Origin: CAVPXC01 sp963709505
Lineage (GTDB): Bacteria; Chloroflexota; Anaerolineae; JAAEKA01
Length of the DNA: 64,000 bases
Direction: 5' to 3'
NCBI GenBank assembly: GCA_963709505.1
Contig: CAVPXC010000015.1
Location: 62,001 to 126,000, forward strand
Shown: positions 8,069 to 19,514 of the stretch, in pieces
Layout of the letters: the number at the start of each line of letters is the position of its first letter
Numbering within the stretch: the first letter of the stretch is position 1
Notes under the pieces: model-generated
Seen by the model: the letters and a program-made list of their open reading frames with translations, nothing else
What the model was told of the DNA's origin: nothing
Database searches by the model: none
Made by a program: the position numbers and the translations under genes

Positions 8069-11000
8069 ATGCTCACCACCCAGTCCTCCCGTCTGATGGC
8101 CCTTCGTCCTCTCGTGTTGATCACTCTACTGGCTTCGCTCCTGGTTTCGACCGCACCTGTGCCGATGGCGCAGGCTGCTCACACTCCCAATCCCTCTAAC
8201 GTGACCATCGCCGGCAGCCTTCAGAGCGAACTGGGGTGCGCCGGCGATTGGGACCCAGCATGCGCTGCGACCCACCTAGCCTATGATGCCGCGGACGACG
8301 TTTGGCAGGCAAGCTGGAACGTACCCGCTGGCAATTATGAGTACAAGGCGGCGCTCAACGATGGCTGGGGCGAGAACTACGGCGCGAATGCCACCCCCGG
8401 CGGCGTCAATATCCCACTTGCGCTCGGCGCGCCCACGATGGTCAAGTTCTATTATGACCACAAGACGCATTGGGTCACCGACAACCGGAACTCCGTGATT
8501 GCCACCGCACCTGGCAGCTACCAAAGTGAGATCGGTTGCCCAGGTGACTGGCAGCCGGATTGCCTTCGCTCCTGGCTGCAGGATCCGGACGGCGACGGCA
8601 TATACAGCTTCGCCACGGCAGCAATTCCGGCGGGCAGCTACGAATTCAAGGTTGCCCTTAACGAAAGCTGGGATGTGAACTACGGCGCTGGCGGGACCCA
8701 GAACGGGTCGAACATCCCCTTCACCGTCCCCGGCCCCGCCTACATCGTCACTTTCAGCTACAACGGCGCGACGCATGTCCCCAGCGTGAGTTTGCAAAGT
8801 ACTCTGCCGCAGCCCGATAACAACGTCGAATGGGATGGCCTGCGCCACGACTTCGCGCGACATGCTCTATCGCACGCCCGGCGGCGCGGTTCCGGCGAGC
8901 ACGCCGGTGACACTGCGCTTCCGCACCTTCCACAACGACGTTACGGCCGTCAAAGCACGCGTCTACGATCTCAATGCCGGGGGCCAGAAATTCTACGACA
9001 TGACCCTGGCCGCCACCGACGTCGATTGTTACGGCCCCGTCCCCGCGGGCTACACCTGCGACTTTTGGCAGGTGACGCTGCCCAACGGCGCACCGAACAA
9101 CCTGTGGTACCGGTACGTCGTCACCGATGGCACCGATACCGACTACTATGCGGACAATACCGCTGCTCTGGATGGCGGCCTCGGCGCACCCAGCGACGAC
9201 CCGGTCGACAACAGTTACGCGCTGATGGTCTACGCCCCGGGCTTCACCTCGCCCGCGTGGCCCGCGACGCAGTGATCTACCAGATTTTCCCCGACCGCTT
9301 CCGAAACGGGCGCAAGAACAACGATGCGAAGACCGGCGACATTCGCTACGATGATCCGGTGCTGGCGCTGCCGTGGGGCACCTTGCCGGAAGGCTACTGC
9401 CGCAATTATGCAGACGGCGCCACCGACTGCCCATGGCGCTTCGATCCGAACCCCCCAGCCCCTAGTCCCACCAAGGAATCCCCGCGTGGGCGGGACTACT
9501 TCGGCGGCGACCTGAAGGGCGTCGACCAATCGCTGGATTACCTCCAGTCGGCCGGCATTAACACCATCTACTTCAACCCCGTGTTCGATGCCGGCTCCAA
9601 TCATAGCTATGACACGCAAGACTACTACCGGATCGACCCCTACTTCGGGACGCAGAAGGACTGGAATAACCTGGTGAAGCACGTGGAGCAGCGCGGTATG
9701 CGGGTCATCCTCGATGGCGTCTTCAACCACATGTCGTCCGATAGCCCGCTTTTTGACCGGTACCATCATTACGGCACGGTCGGCGCGTGCGAAAGCCTGA
9801 GCTCGCCCTACCGGCCATGGTTCACCTTCCATGACGTGCCGGCAGGCACAGGGACGTGCGTGGGCAGCGCGGGGCCGTATTCTGCGACCTACGATGGTTG
9901 GTTCGGTTTCGACAGCATCCCGGTGCTGACCAAGACAGATGCGGACGTACAGGCATACTTTCTCACCGCCGGCGACAGCGTCTCGCGCCATTGGCTGAAC
10001 CAAGGCGCGGCGGGCTGGCGGATGGACGTGATGGGCGATTCCTCGTTCCCGAACGGCTACTGGGAGACATTCCGGAACGTCGTCAAGAACACTAAGTCTG
10101 ACGCAGTGATCATCAGCGAGACCTGGCAGAAGGACAGCACACTGCTGCGCATGCTGCGCGGCGACCGCGCCGACACCACGATGAACTACCGGCTGCGCGA
10201 CGCCGTGCTCGGCCTGCTGGCGCCAGGCTCGTTCGACTCGAAGGGCTTTGCCGACAGCGGCCGCATCATCTTGCCGAGCGAGTTCGCCAACCGGCTGGCT
10301 TCCATCCGCGAGGACTACCCGGACACGGCCTACTACACCCTGATGAACCTGGTGGACAGCCACGACACCGAGCGTATCCTCTGGACGCTGACGCCAGGCA
10401 CTGAGACGCGAGCTGACAAAGAGTTCAACGCGGCGAATCTCGCCGACGGCAAGCGTCGGATGCAGATCGCCTCGCTCGTCCAGTTCACCATGCCCGGCGC
10501 ACCCACCGTCTACTACGGCGACGAGGTCGGCCTGACCGGCGACGATGACCCCGACGACCGGCGCACCTTCCCGTGGCCCCCCTCTGTCGTCAAGCGGGAC
10601 AACGCACCGCTGAACCACTACAGCCAACTGTCTGCCATTCGTCGCGCGACCCCGGCGCTGACCGCGGGGGACTTCCGGGTATTGTTGGCCGACGATGCTG
10701 CTGGGACTGTGGCGTACGGCCGCAAGACGGCCACCCAGGCCGCAATCGTCGTGATCAACCGCAGCCCGGATGCCCGCACGGTGGAGATCCCGGTGGCGGG
10801 CTACCTGCCTGAAGGCACGGGGCTGACTGCGGTCTACGGAGTGAACAACCCCGGCAATCCTGCTGTCGCTGTCAGCGGAGGTAAGGTCAGCGTAACCCTC
10901 AGCCCTATGAGCGCCTGGCTGCTGACGACCGGACAGGTGGACCTCATGCCGCCCGCTGCCCCGAGCAATCTTCGGGTGACAAACGAAGGGAACGCGCAGG

Positions 11001-12278
11001 TAAGCCTGGCCTGGGACGGCGTCCCTGACGCGCAGGGCTACAACGTGTATCGCAGCCCCGTGAGCGGCGGCGGTTGGGTGAAAGCCAATGCGTCGCCTGT
11101 GGCCGGGGTCAGCTTCACCGACACTGCCCTGCAAAATGCCCAGACCTACTACTACGTCGTGCGTGCGCTGGACGGGTCCGGCAACGAAAGCGGCCCGTCG
11201 AACGAGGTCATTGCGGTGCCACACTACATAATCGGCTGGGCAAACCTACAGTGGCCGCCCACGTTGAACCACACGATCAGCACGACCAACCGCACCGGCA
11301 ATGTCTACGGCCAGGTGTGGATCGACGGCGTGACCAACGCGGCTGGCCCGGCCCCGACCCTCCGCGCTCAGCTTGGCTTCGGACCGGCCGGCAGCAATCC
11401 CGCCGGCAGCCCGGCCTGGACGTGGGTGGATGCTGGCTTCAACGTCAATACCGGCAACAATGACGAGTTCGTCGCCAGCTTGCTTCCGGAAACCGTCGGA
11501 TCCGTTTGATTATGTCTATCGGTACACGACCACCAACGGCCGCGATTGGCTTTATGCGGACTTGAACGGTCCGGTTCCGACCGGCAATCTGCCGCCGAAC
11601 CCCGGCAAGCTCACTGTAAATTCGAGTGGTGACACGACACCTCCCGCTGTGCCAACTAACTTGCTCGTGGTCACGGCTTCACCCGCCGGCATTGAGCTCG
11701 CCTGGGACGTGGTGCTCGGCGACCCGTCGCTTTACGGTTACGAAGTATTGCGTAGTGACACGTCAGGTGGCCCATACGCGATGCTGGCGAGCGTCACCAG
11801 CCCCAGCTACGTGGATACCGCAGTCGCGGAAGGCGCGACCTACACTTATGTAGTGCGCTCGGTGGACACCTCGTTCAACCGCTCTGCTAACTCACCGGAA
11901 GTATCTGCGACCGCGGCGTTGCGCACGGTGACCCTCAACTTCAACGTGACCGTGCCTGCCAGTACGGACGCCACGGGAAGATCGGTCTACATCGCGGGGT
12001 TCCTGGACCGGCTCGACGGCGGCCTGCCGCAGTGGAACCCAGGCGGCGTTGTCTTGACGCGGGCGGATGCGATCCACTGGACGATCACGCTCACGGGCAA
12101 GGAGGCGACCCAGATCGAGTACAAGTACACGCTGGGAGACTGGGACCACGTCGAGAAGGATGGGACCTGCGGCGAGGTCGCTAACCGCCAGCTCACGCTC
12201 AGTTACGGCAGCACCGGTACCCAGACCGTCAACGATACCGTGATCAACTGGCGAAACGTTGCGCCCTGCGGTAACTAA
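8069..12278 (+). CDS. Secreted multidomain GH13 alpha-amylase/pullulanase-type enzyme, three frameshifts
   Basis: The ATG at 8069 follows aggaaaaggag and opens a signal peptide ending near 'PVPMAQA'. After correction the protein is ~1400 aa. Two X25-type starch-associated repeats come first ('GSLQSELGCAGDWDPAC', 'GSYQSEIGCPGDWQPDC'), then a CBM34-like domain ('PVTLRFRTFHNDVTAVKARV'). The GH13 barrel begins at 'AVIYQIFPDRFRNG' with conserved regions 'DGVFNH', 'GWRMDVMGD' (nucleophile Asp), 'IISETWQ' (acid/base Glu) and 'DSHDTER'. Two Fn3 domains follow, and a C-terminal CBM20 ('VYIAGFLDRLDGGLPQWNPG'). It should degrade starch or pullulan outside the cell. Shifts: +1 near 8851, -1 near 9262, +1 near 11503. 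The first two cancel each other and look like sequence errors. Confidence 0.85.
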
Positions 12279-12299
12279 TCAGCCCGATCGACAGGTAAT

Positions 12300-12333
12300 A
12301 CAGCGCGGGAGCTAAATGGCTCCCGCGCTGTTT
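12300..12333 (+). terminator. Terminator of the amylase gene
   Basis: A 13-bp perfect stem (acagcgcgggagc / gctcccgcgctgt), loop taaatg, and a short T run on the plus strand. It starts 22 bases after the stop codon. Confidence 0.8.
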
Positions 12334-12350
12334 CGCGGATGAGGGTAATG

Positions 12351-12427
12351 ACGTACAACTAATCGGTGGCGCGAGGTCGGCGACCTTGTAGCTATTCTAT
12401 CACCTACCTGAGGCGGCGTCAAACGCC
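12351..12427 (-). repeat. Orphan Uma2-type promoter element (copy 1)
   Basis: About 77 bases matching 19515-19591, where the same element drives an intact Uma2 gene. On the minus strand it contains TTGACG (12417-12422), a 17-base spacer and TAGAAT (12394-12399). Just after the start site is a 13-base palindrome AGGTCG-N-CGACCT (12374-12386). No gene follows on the minus strand, only the amylase terminator. The rest of 12428-12510 holds a short hairpin (12447-12463) and nothing else seen. Confidence 0.75.
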
Positions 12428-12510
12428 CTCGAAGTTCATCCTATAGGCGCAGAAGGTCTGCGCGGAGGGACACTGGCTGAGACGACGAGTTTTCCTGCAT
12501 TTGCGCGATC

Positions 12511-12540
12511 TTGTTGGATTGAGGAGGATGCTGGTATACT
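12511..12540 (+). promoter_or_regulatory. Promoter of the DinG-like helicase gene
   Basis: TTGTTG at 12511-12516, an 18-base spacer, and an extended -10 TGG-TATACT ending at 12540. The leader to the GTG at 12638 is about 90 bases. Confidence 0.55.
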
Positions 12541-12637
12541 GACTGCGTTATGCCAACCGGCGCGGCACTCCCAGCACGGTCGTGGACCCGAACCGGGGGA
12601 CGCCCATCCATCTGCTCGACCCAAGGCAATAGAAGAC

Positions 12638-15098
12638 GTGGCGGACAAACTGACAGAGCCTGGCGTGGTCCAAGGCATCAACCTGAGGGACAACAAGCTG
12701 CGCTACGATGTGCTTCTGAACAGCGGTAGCGTTCTGGTCGTCAACCATCGGTTGATTGCGCCGGAACCCAAGCGACAACTGCCCATCGGCACCCGGCTCG
12801 ACGTGCTGCACACGACCAATGGAGCGATTTCGGCTGTCGTCTTGTCGCGCCCAGATCACGTCGCCGCGAATCTGACACCAGAGGCCTCGTTGCAGCCGCG
12901 CGTGCGGCGATCGCACCCGGGGCCGGCGTCCCCGGCAAAGTACCTAAAACCCTCATCTCGATCGGACTGGTCAGGCCGCGAGTTTCCGTTCGACGAACCA
13001 CCGCATTGGCTAACGGATTTTCCCGAGCCGCCGGTCGCGCCGGCCTTGAGGAGTCCAGCGCCGGCTGCGCCTCGTTCGAGCAGCCCAGCCTCGGCTCCAC
13101 CATCATGGACCGGCCCGGCACCGCTGTGGGAGTTTGCACCCGAGGAGGGTCCCGAAAACGACCTCGACCAGCCCATCGAGTGCCCCGATCTGACTGCCCT
13201 CTTCGCCGAAGGGGGCCCCGTGGCCCAACTGCTGGGCGATCGCTATCGCCCACGAGAGGGTCAAATCCGTATGGCCGAGTTGGTGCGAGAGACGCTTGTC
13301 GACAAACGGCACGCCGTGCTGGAGGCCGGCACCGGCATCGGCAAGTCCTTCGCCTACCTGGCGCCGGTGGTCTGGTCGGGCGCGCGGGCCGTGGTGAGCA
13401 CCTCCAACAAGGCGCTGATGGGCCAGCTTTGGAGCAAGGACCTGCCCGATCTGCAGCGGATCGCGCCTCGCCCCTTCACCACGGCCCTGCTCAAAGGACG
13501 CGGCAATTACCTGTGCAACCTCAGGCTGGAGGAACTGCTGCGCCAAAGGCAGCTGCCGGGCCTGGACAAGGATGTGCGCCTGGTGAAACGCGGCCTGGGC
13601 GACACGCCCTCTGGCGACTGCGAGGAGATGGGCTTGTCCCGCGACCTGCAGCAGCGGCTTACGGTCAACCACCGGGAATGCGGCGGATCATAAGTGCAGC
13701 AAGTTCGGCGAATGCTTCTACGAACAGGCCAAACTCAAGGCTGCGCAAGCCGATGTCGTCGTGACCAACCACGCCCTGCTGTGCTTCAACACGTTGCGCA
13801 GCGAGAACAAGATACTGCCGGTACGCCCGGTCCTGATCGTTGACGAGGCCCACGAGCTGCAGCGCTACGCCATCAACGCGCTGACCCAGGCGCTGGAATA
13901 CGAGACCCTGAGCAGCTTCGTGAACCATCCGCTGGCGCGAGATGCCATCCCTGCTGACTTCCGGCAACAGGCGATGGAACACAACGGCGCGTTCTTCGAG
14001 GCCGTGCTGGCGCGGCGGCCCGATCGATGGAGCGAGCGCTGGGCGCTGGGCGATGCTTTACAAGAAGGTATTGCCCTGTGGAACGCGCTGCAGCGCATCC
14101 AGTCCAAGCTAAAGATCCAGCAGTCCGGCAACGAGGACCAGGGAAAGCACGACGCGTTGGTGCGTTTTGGCGAGGAAGTGCTGCAGACTGTTCACACACT
14201 GGCCCATCCGGAGCCGGCCACGGCTATCCGCTATGGCGAGCTGAATGGCGATGGCAGAAAGCGTCCGGCAGAGGCGTTGACCGTCCAATGCCAGCCTCTG
14301 GAGGTGGCCGATGATTTGCAGCGGGCGCTGTTCACGGCGTGGCCCAGGGTCGTCAGCACCAGCGCGACCCTCAGCATAGAGAATGACCTGACCTGGTACG
14401 AGCGACGTGTCGGGCTGGCAGGTGTGGGCGACACAGTGCGGGCGACCATCGAAAGCCCCTTCGATTACAAGGAACACGTGCTCCTGTATACGCCCCAGGG
14501 TCTGGAGCCGGTGTATGGCCCAGGCGAGGAGCAGTATGCCAGCCGCTTGGCCGGCGAAGTGCGGCGCCTGGTCACCGCCAGCCGTGGGCGGGCCTTTGTG
14601 CTGTGCACCAGCACCCGGCGGATGACCCAACTTTTCGAGGCGCTGTCGCCGGTGCTGGATTATCCTTGCACCTGCCAGGGCCAGGGCCTGAGTCGCCAGG
14701 AGCTTTTGGACTTGTTCAAGGCGAGCGGCGAAGCCGTGCTTTTTGCCACCAAGAGCTTCTGGGAGGGGGTTGACGTGCCGGGCGATGCCCTGTCGCTGGT
14801 AATTCTTGATAAGATCCCCTTTTTACCGTATAAGGATCCGGTCTTCGTGCGGCAGGAGCGTCTGGTCCGAGAGCGCGGCGGCGATTCCTTTGAGGAGTTG
14901 CAGCTCGCCAACGCCATACTAACCCTGCGTCAGGGCGCGGGTCGCCTGATCCGCTCAGAGACCGACCGGGGCGTGATCGCCATTCTCGACTCGCGCATCA
15001 ACACAGCCAAATACGGCGCGCGGATCGTACGCTCGCTGCCGGACGCCCGACGAGTGCTGCGCTTCGAAGAGGTGCAGCGATTCTTTGCCGATCAATAG
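12638..15098 (+). CDS. DinG/XPD-family ATP-dependent DNA helicase, one frameshift
   Basis: About 818 aa once the +1 base near 13681 is removed. Residues 1-70 form a small beta-rich domain, then a Pro/Ser-rich linker to ~185. Superfamily 2 motifs: Walker A 'EAGTGIGKSFAYL', DEAH box 'VLIVDEAHEL', and the C-terminal 'SFWEGVDVPGDALSLVI' and 'QGAGRLIRSETDRG'. Four Cys fit an Fe-S cluster: 'NYLCNL', 'GDCEEM', 'HREC' and 'HKCSKFGEC', the last pair lying across the frame break. It would unwind 5'-tailed duplex or R-loop DNA in repair. The start is a GTG; no ATG in frame lies upstream. The N-terminal domain and linker are unlike classical DinG. Confidence 0.85.
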
Positions 15099-15140
15099 CT
15101 GGCGCGACTTGAGCGCCTGCTACGAACCAGGACGTAGCTC

Positions 15141-16751
15141 ATGCAACTGTGGCACCTCGAAGCAAATCGCCTGGAAACAACGATTGACGACCGTGCGGTC
15201 GCTCTGTATCCCATCGGAAATATTCGGCACTTTCCCTTGATCGCCCCGCCTGAGTTGGCTCCTTCGCGCTTCTGCCTGCATGAGTGGCAGGAATACGCCG
15301 TACACGGTGTTGACTTCATCGAAGACGGCAGCGCCACGGTGGTGGACCGTATCTACCATCAGGTGTTCCGTATCCGTTTCGAGAACCAAATCGGTAGGGG
15401 ACTCATCCGTCTCATCGTCGACGGACACAGACTGACGCTTCCGGTGGAAGTGCTCTCAAACAAGTTCCCAAAGCCGGAATCGCATCTTAACTTCTATTCC
15501 AGGCTTCTGGACGACCTTTCTCGCCAGGCCACCCAACTTCCCTTCGCAATCTCGGCTCCTACGAGCGCCGGCATCGACGAATTGCCAACTGATCCGTCCG
15601 CTCTCTTTATCTATCATTTTCTGCGACAACATGACGTCGCTCTACGCACTGCGGCGCAGCTCATCGCGACGGCGCCGCACCGGCGGCTGGACACTGTGGC
15701 CCGGTGGAGGCCGATTGCCGAGGCCAAGGGCATTAGCACGGCGACGCTCGTCGCAATGCTTACTCACCCTGAGTACTTGGCGCCCGCGAAGGATCTCGAT
15801 CTTGACTGGGCACGGTCGCTGCAGGACATGGCGCCTTGGCAGGTGGTTCAGGAGTTACCGGTCGATACATTCGATACCGCGGAAAACCGCTTTGCGCTGG
15901 CCGCGCTGAAAGAGTTTCTACGGGCCATCCAAGATCTGCCAGACAGAAGATGGTGGAAGGCCGTGCCCCCGGAGGCCAAACGCCAGCTTCTCGATCTGGC
16001 AAGCTTCTTCTCCGAAACCTTGACCATGTCGCCGTTCGACGAGGTCAGCGACATGGTGGTATTCCCAGGGGCTTCTCAAGTTCTGTTAAGGCGTGATGGC
16101 TACCGCGATCTGTTGCAGCTTTGGCGGCTCTTCCACCTGGCCAGGCATCCGTTTTTTGCGAACCTGGAGCAAGCCATCGATACTCGTGACGTAGCTAAGC
16201 TTTACGAATATTGGTGTTTCTTTGAACTCGGTCACCACTTGAGCAAAGTCTTTGACCTCCCGCCCAAAGCAACGCTCACGATCAGTGATGAAGAGGGATT
16301 GGAGGAACGGGCGAGGATCGAATGGCCGAGACAGGCCGGCCTGGTGTTCAACCGCTCCTTCCGGCGCGGCCGCAGCCAAAGTTATTCGGTTGAGCTGCGG
16401 CCGGATTTCTTCCTCGAGATTGAGGAGGTGCTCGCCCCATGCCGGCGACTCGTCTTCGATGCCAAGTTTCGTTTCACCACCGTCGACTGGCACACAGTCG
16501 AGGACGACGACAGTCCGCTGCGGCAGGTCAAGCGCGCTGATATCTACAAGATGCACACTTATCGGGACGCGCTGGATGCGCAGGCGGCGATTGTTCTTTA
16601 TCCGGGAGACCAACCGATTTTCTATAATGCCGATTTTGAGCCGCTGATGGACGAAGTGACACTGGCAGGTATCTTGCACGCCAACGGCGTAGGCGCTTTT
16701 TGTATGGAACCCCATGAGGAGACTATCTTCGATGGCGAACCCAAGGTTTGA
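15141..16751 (+). CDS. DUF2357/PDDEXK_7 nuclease, McrC-like partner
   Basis: Intact, 536 aa. The N-terminal half is the DUF2357-type region; residues ~370-500 carry a PD-(D/E)XK core, 'VELRPDFFLEIE' then 'RRLVFDAKFR' (PD...DxK). Such proteins pair with a McrB-like AAA+ GTPase in type IV-like restriction modules; the next gene overlaps it by 20 bases and is the remains of such a partner. The pair lies next to the DinG-like helicase and a GxxExxY remnant, which resembles a small defence-type neighbourhood. With the motor broken, the nuclease may be inactive or work with a partner elsewhere. Confidence 0.75.
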   Translation: MQLWHLEANRLETTIDDRAVALYPIGNIRHFPLIAPPELAPSRFCLHEWQEYAVHGVDFIEDGSATVVDRIYHQVFRIRFENQIGRGLIRLIVDGHRLTLPVEVLSNKFPKPESHLNFYSRLLDDLSRQATQLPFAISAPTSAGIDELPTDPSALFIYHFLRQHDVALRTAAQLIATAPHRRLDTVARWRPIAEAKGISTATLVAMLTHPEYLAPAKDLDLDWARSLQDMAPWQVVQELPVDTFDTAENRFALAALKEFLRAIQDLPDRRWWKAVPPEAKRQLLDLASFFSETLTMSPFDEVSDMVVFPGASQVLLRRDGYRDLLQLWRLFHLARHPFFANLEQAIDTRDVAKLYEYWCFFELGHHLSKVFDLPPKATLTISDEEGLEERARIEWPRQAGLVFNRSFRRGRSQSYSVELRPDFFLEIEEVLAPCRRLVFDAKFRFTTVDWHTVEDDDSPLRQVKRADIYKMHTYRDALDAQAAIVLYPGDQPIFYNADFEPLMDEVTLAGILHANGVGAFCMEPHEETIFDGEPKV

Positions 16752-18342
16752 GGGCTTTACGGACCAGGACTTTCAAGACAGCGTGGAAGGTACCCACTGG
16801 CGTGGTCGAGACCGTTTAGGCGGCGTGTTGACCATCAGTGCGCCCGGACTGGCGCGATAACACCTCGTTGATCGGCTTCTACAATCCGCTCTTGATGCGA
16901 TACGAGTCGGACTCCGTTGTTGAGGTTTCTAACGGAAGCTAGAGACTGGGCAGCGACCACCAAGGGTGGCGACCTGGGCAGCGGGCTGCGTGTCAGGCTA
17001 AAACAAGATGCGGAATTGGTCAGACAGTATCGCACCTTAAGTCAAGAGTATGCCGGCAGCTCGGCCAGCGCAATGACGCCTGAACAATTGGACAAATTGT
17101 GGAAGAGACAGTCCAACGGTGTAGCCAATATTGGACAGGCTGTCTCGCGTTCCTTACCAGGCGACGACATCATCAGACAAGCCACTGAGATTGTCATGGA
17201 CGGCAAGCGCACCGTGGGGCAGCGCTACGTCGACGCTAGCAAGATGCTTGGCACCCCCAGGCATTGCGGCACGCGTGTGGCGCGCCATTGCCACCTTCGA
17301 TCCCAACCACTCGCATACGATCGTGCACGGCGATAGGGTAAGGCAACTGCTTGAGTTTCTTGGCTATTCGCGGCCTGTTGATATTAGGCAGGCTGCGCAA
17401 AGAAACGATTCGGGGGCAATCGATCAAGCCACTGCTTTTCTGTTGGCGGAAGTCGACCGCATCGCTCCCGATTTGGATATCTTCGAGCGTGCGGACGCAC
17501 CTTGGAGACTTTGGGAGCATTATCATGGAGATGTTCCACTGACCAGTGGATTACAGGTGGCGGATTCCATCGGCATACCTCCCTATTTTGTCGTCCTGGA
17601 CGAGATGAACTTGGCCCATGTCGAGCACTACTTCGCAGATTTTCTCAGCATTCTCGAGAGTGGGCGCCAGGCTGACGGCGTCAGTATCGAGCCGATTCGG
17701 TTGCACGGATTTGACGAGGGCGCCTCGGATGCAGCAGGCAATGTCATACCCATGACGTTCCATTTGCCGTCAAACCTGTACTTCATCGGAACAGTCAACG
17801 TCGACGAGACCACGCACAGTTTCAGCCCCAAGGTGCTCGACCGGGCCTTTACCATCGAATTCGATGCGGCCGACTTGGCGGGCTATCCTCCCTTGCCAGC
17901 ACCGGGGGAAGGGGCCGTCTTATCGGGTGAAGCCTTGCAATTGCTGCTGCAATCCTTCACGCGCCAGGGTGAGTTCGCTCGCATCGACAAGTTTGCTCTC
18001 GCCACCTTCGACCGGCGTCATCCTGAGTTCATGGTCCGCTTGCGCGAGCTGGAGGAGCTGCTCCGACCGCACGAGCTGCACTTCGCCTACCGAACCGTCG
18101 ACGAGATTTTGATGTATCTTGTCAACGCCGAGACCTACGGCTGGTTCGATGGCCTGGGAGATCTGCAAGCTGCCTTTGACAGTGCCGTGCTGATGAAGAT
18201 TCTGCCGAAGTTTCACGGCCCACGCGCGCGCCTGCGCGATCCCTTGCTGGCCCTGCTGCGCTGGGCTGGCACCCCGGAGGATATCATGGGGCATATCGAT
18301 AACGCCAGATACAACGAAGCCCTGAACTTCTTGCGAGCATAG
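16732..18342 (+). pseudogene. McrB-like AAA+ ATPase, internally deleted and frameshifted
   Basis: The ATG at 16732 opens 'MANPRFEGFTDQDFQDSVEG', a typical start for these partners, but the frame stops at 16860. In another frame, from about 16838, McrB-type sequence resumes ('VRPDWRDNTSLIGFYNPL'). A +1 base near 16923 and an extra C near 17259 then have to be corrected. Walker B 'FVVLDEMNLAHVEHYFADFL' and sensor 'GTVNVDETTHSFSPKVLDRA' are intact, but no Walker A (GKS/T) is visible in any frame, so the segment holding it appears deleted. An unusual ~220-residue stretch separates the 'GFYNPL' motif from Walker B. The product should be unable to bind nucleotide normally. Confidence 0.7.
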
Positions 18343-18467
18343 CTTCTCGCACCGAGCGCCGATTTTCAACAGTTCCCGTGTCCCCGCGTCGCGCTGAAAT
18401 GCGTGCACATGGCCTATCAGTTGTACACTACGGGATTTGCTGCTTTCAGTTGATGAATTAAGCAGGC

Positions 18468-18674
18468 ATGTCCAGTAGCTGCATTGCAAGCAGGACTCGC
18501 ACGTCACCACAACTATCCGCCCATCCCAGCAATCCGCCCAACCCTCCCCCTTCCAAGCTCTTGCACGCCGATCTGACGCGTCAGATCATTGGCGTTTACT
18601 ACAGCGTCTTCAATGGACTCAGCCGCACCTACCCGGAATATATCTACGAGAACGCCATGATGGCCGAACTGTAA
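18468..18674 (+). pseudogene. GxxExxY-family remnant
   Basis: Residues 31-68 of a 68-aa frame match the start of GxxExxY proteins ('LLHADLTRQIIGVYYSVFN', 'YPEYIYENAMMAEL'). The usual Gly-x-x-Glu-x-x-Tyr signature is degraded to 'YPEYIY', and translation stops where the family would continue (TAA at 18672). The preceding ~30 residues are Pro/Ser-rich and may be spurious. The stretch 18343-18467 shows no gene. Confidence 0.5.
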
Positions 18675-18706
18675 CGCCTGGGCATGGAAGGATATCGAGC
18701 CGTAAC

Positions 18707-18741
18707 GAAAAAGCCAACCGAAGCGGCTCTTAGTTGGCTTT
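18707..18741. terminator. Terminator beside the intact Uma2 gene
   Basis: A 9-bp stem aaagccaac / gttggcttt. It is homologous to 7727-7761, with a paired change (agccgac/gtcggct there, agccaac/gttggct here) that keeps the stem, supporting a selected structure. Confidence 0.65.
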
Positions 18742-18773
18742 GGAGAAGGAGCGGCTACTGGCTGGGTAGACGC

Positions 18774-19499
18774 TCATGCAAGCCGGCAACGTATACCGCA
18801 TGCTCCGGGGAGCCGATGACCTTGCTGCAAGACCGCCAGCATCGTCGCCAGGTCGCCGGCCCATAACGCATCGGCTGGCAGCCACAGCCCGGGAAACACC
18901 TCGCTGCGCAGAACACCTTCATCGTCAGGCTGCAACGCCTCGTAAACTCCCTCGCGCAACACAAACCAATCCACCCTCTGCTCGTAGGCCTGCGCCACCA
19001 GGTACTCCTGCACGCCGTTGCGAGCGTAGACGCGGCGCTTGTCGTACATATCGTACGAAGCGCTGCTGGCTGCGATTTCCACAACCAGCTCCGGCGGGCC
19101 TGCAAGATAATCGTCTTCGGTGACCCGGGAGCGCCCGCCTCGGGCCGACTCCAGACGTAAAAGGGCATCGGGCTGAACCACGTTTTCGTAATCCAGGCGC
19201 ACCGTGGCGTTGTCGCCGATGACGACGCCCGGTGTTGCGGCACGATAGAATGCAAGCCACCCAACGATATCACCATGAGGCTGGCTGTGCAGCGTAAAAT
19301 GCACGGGTGATGGCATGTGGACAACTCCCTCTATGAGCTCAGCCTTGTTGATTTCAGGATGAGCCTGATAGCGCCGTTCGAATTCGGCACGCGACAGTCG
19401 ATCCCCCGCATTCAAAGGCGGCGTCCTACTTGATTTCTGCGGCGAGCGCTGCCGGGTGGTGCTAGACAACTGCGAACGGTCTGGTGTTTGGACAGTCAT
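18774..19499 (-). CDS. Uma2-family putative endonuclease, C-terminus frameshifted
   Basis: The ATG at 19497-19499 has GGAGG six bases upstream, giving ~241 aa. The Uma2/DUF820 fold is of the PD-(D/E)XK type: 'NKAELIEGVVHMPSPVHFTL', 'LDYENVVQPDALL', 'GPPELVVEIAASSASYD' and 'KRRVYARNGVQEYLV', with the D...E-x-E...K residues. The last ~14 codons are out of frame: near 18820 one extra base turns 'LQQG-IGSPEHAVYVAGLHER' into 'LQQGHRLPGACGIRCRLA'. The tail at 7774 preserves the correct ending. Uma2 proteins are abundant in Chloroflexota and cyanobacteria; their function is not settled. Confidence 0.8.
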   Translation of the reverse strand: MTVQTPDRSQLSSTTRQRSPQKSSRTPPLNAGDRLSRAEFERRYQAHPEINKAELIEGVVHMPSPVHFTLHSQPHGDIVGWLAFYRAATPGVVIGDNATVRLDYENVVQPDALLRLESARGGRSRVTEDDYLAGPPELVVEIAASSASYDMYDKRRVYARNGVQEYLVAQAYEQRVDWFVLREGVYEALQPDDEGVLRSEVFPGLWLPADALWAGDLATMLAVLQQGHRLPGACGIRCRLA

Positions 19500-19514
19500 A
19501 ACGAGACCTCCAGG

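Noticed and set aside
9230..11224. A 664-codon open frame antisense to the amylase gene
   Set aside because: It is the mirror of GC-rich codon use; it has no domain, while the plus strand shows clear GH13 motifs.
12340..12400. A small RNA from the orphan Uma2 promoter
   Set aside because: A promoter and a downstream hairpin exist, but the T run is on the other strand and the element is better explained as a leftover.
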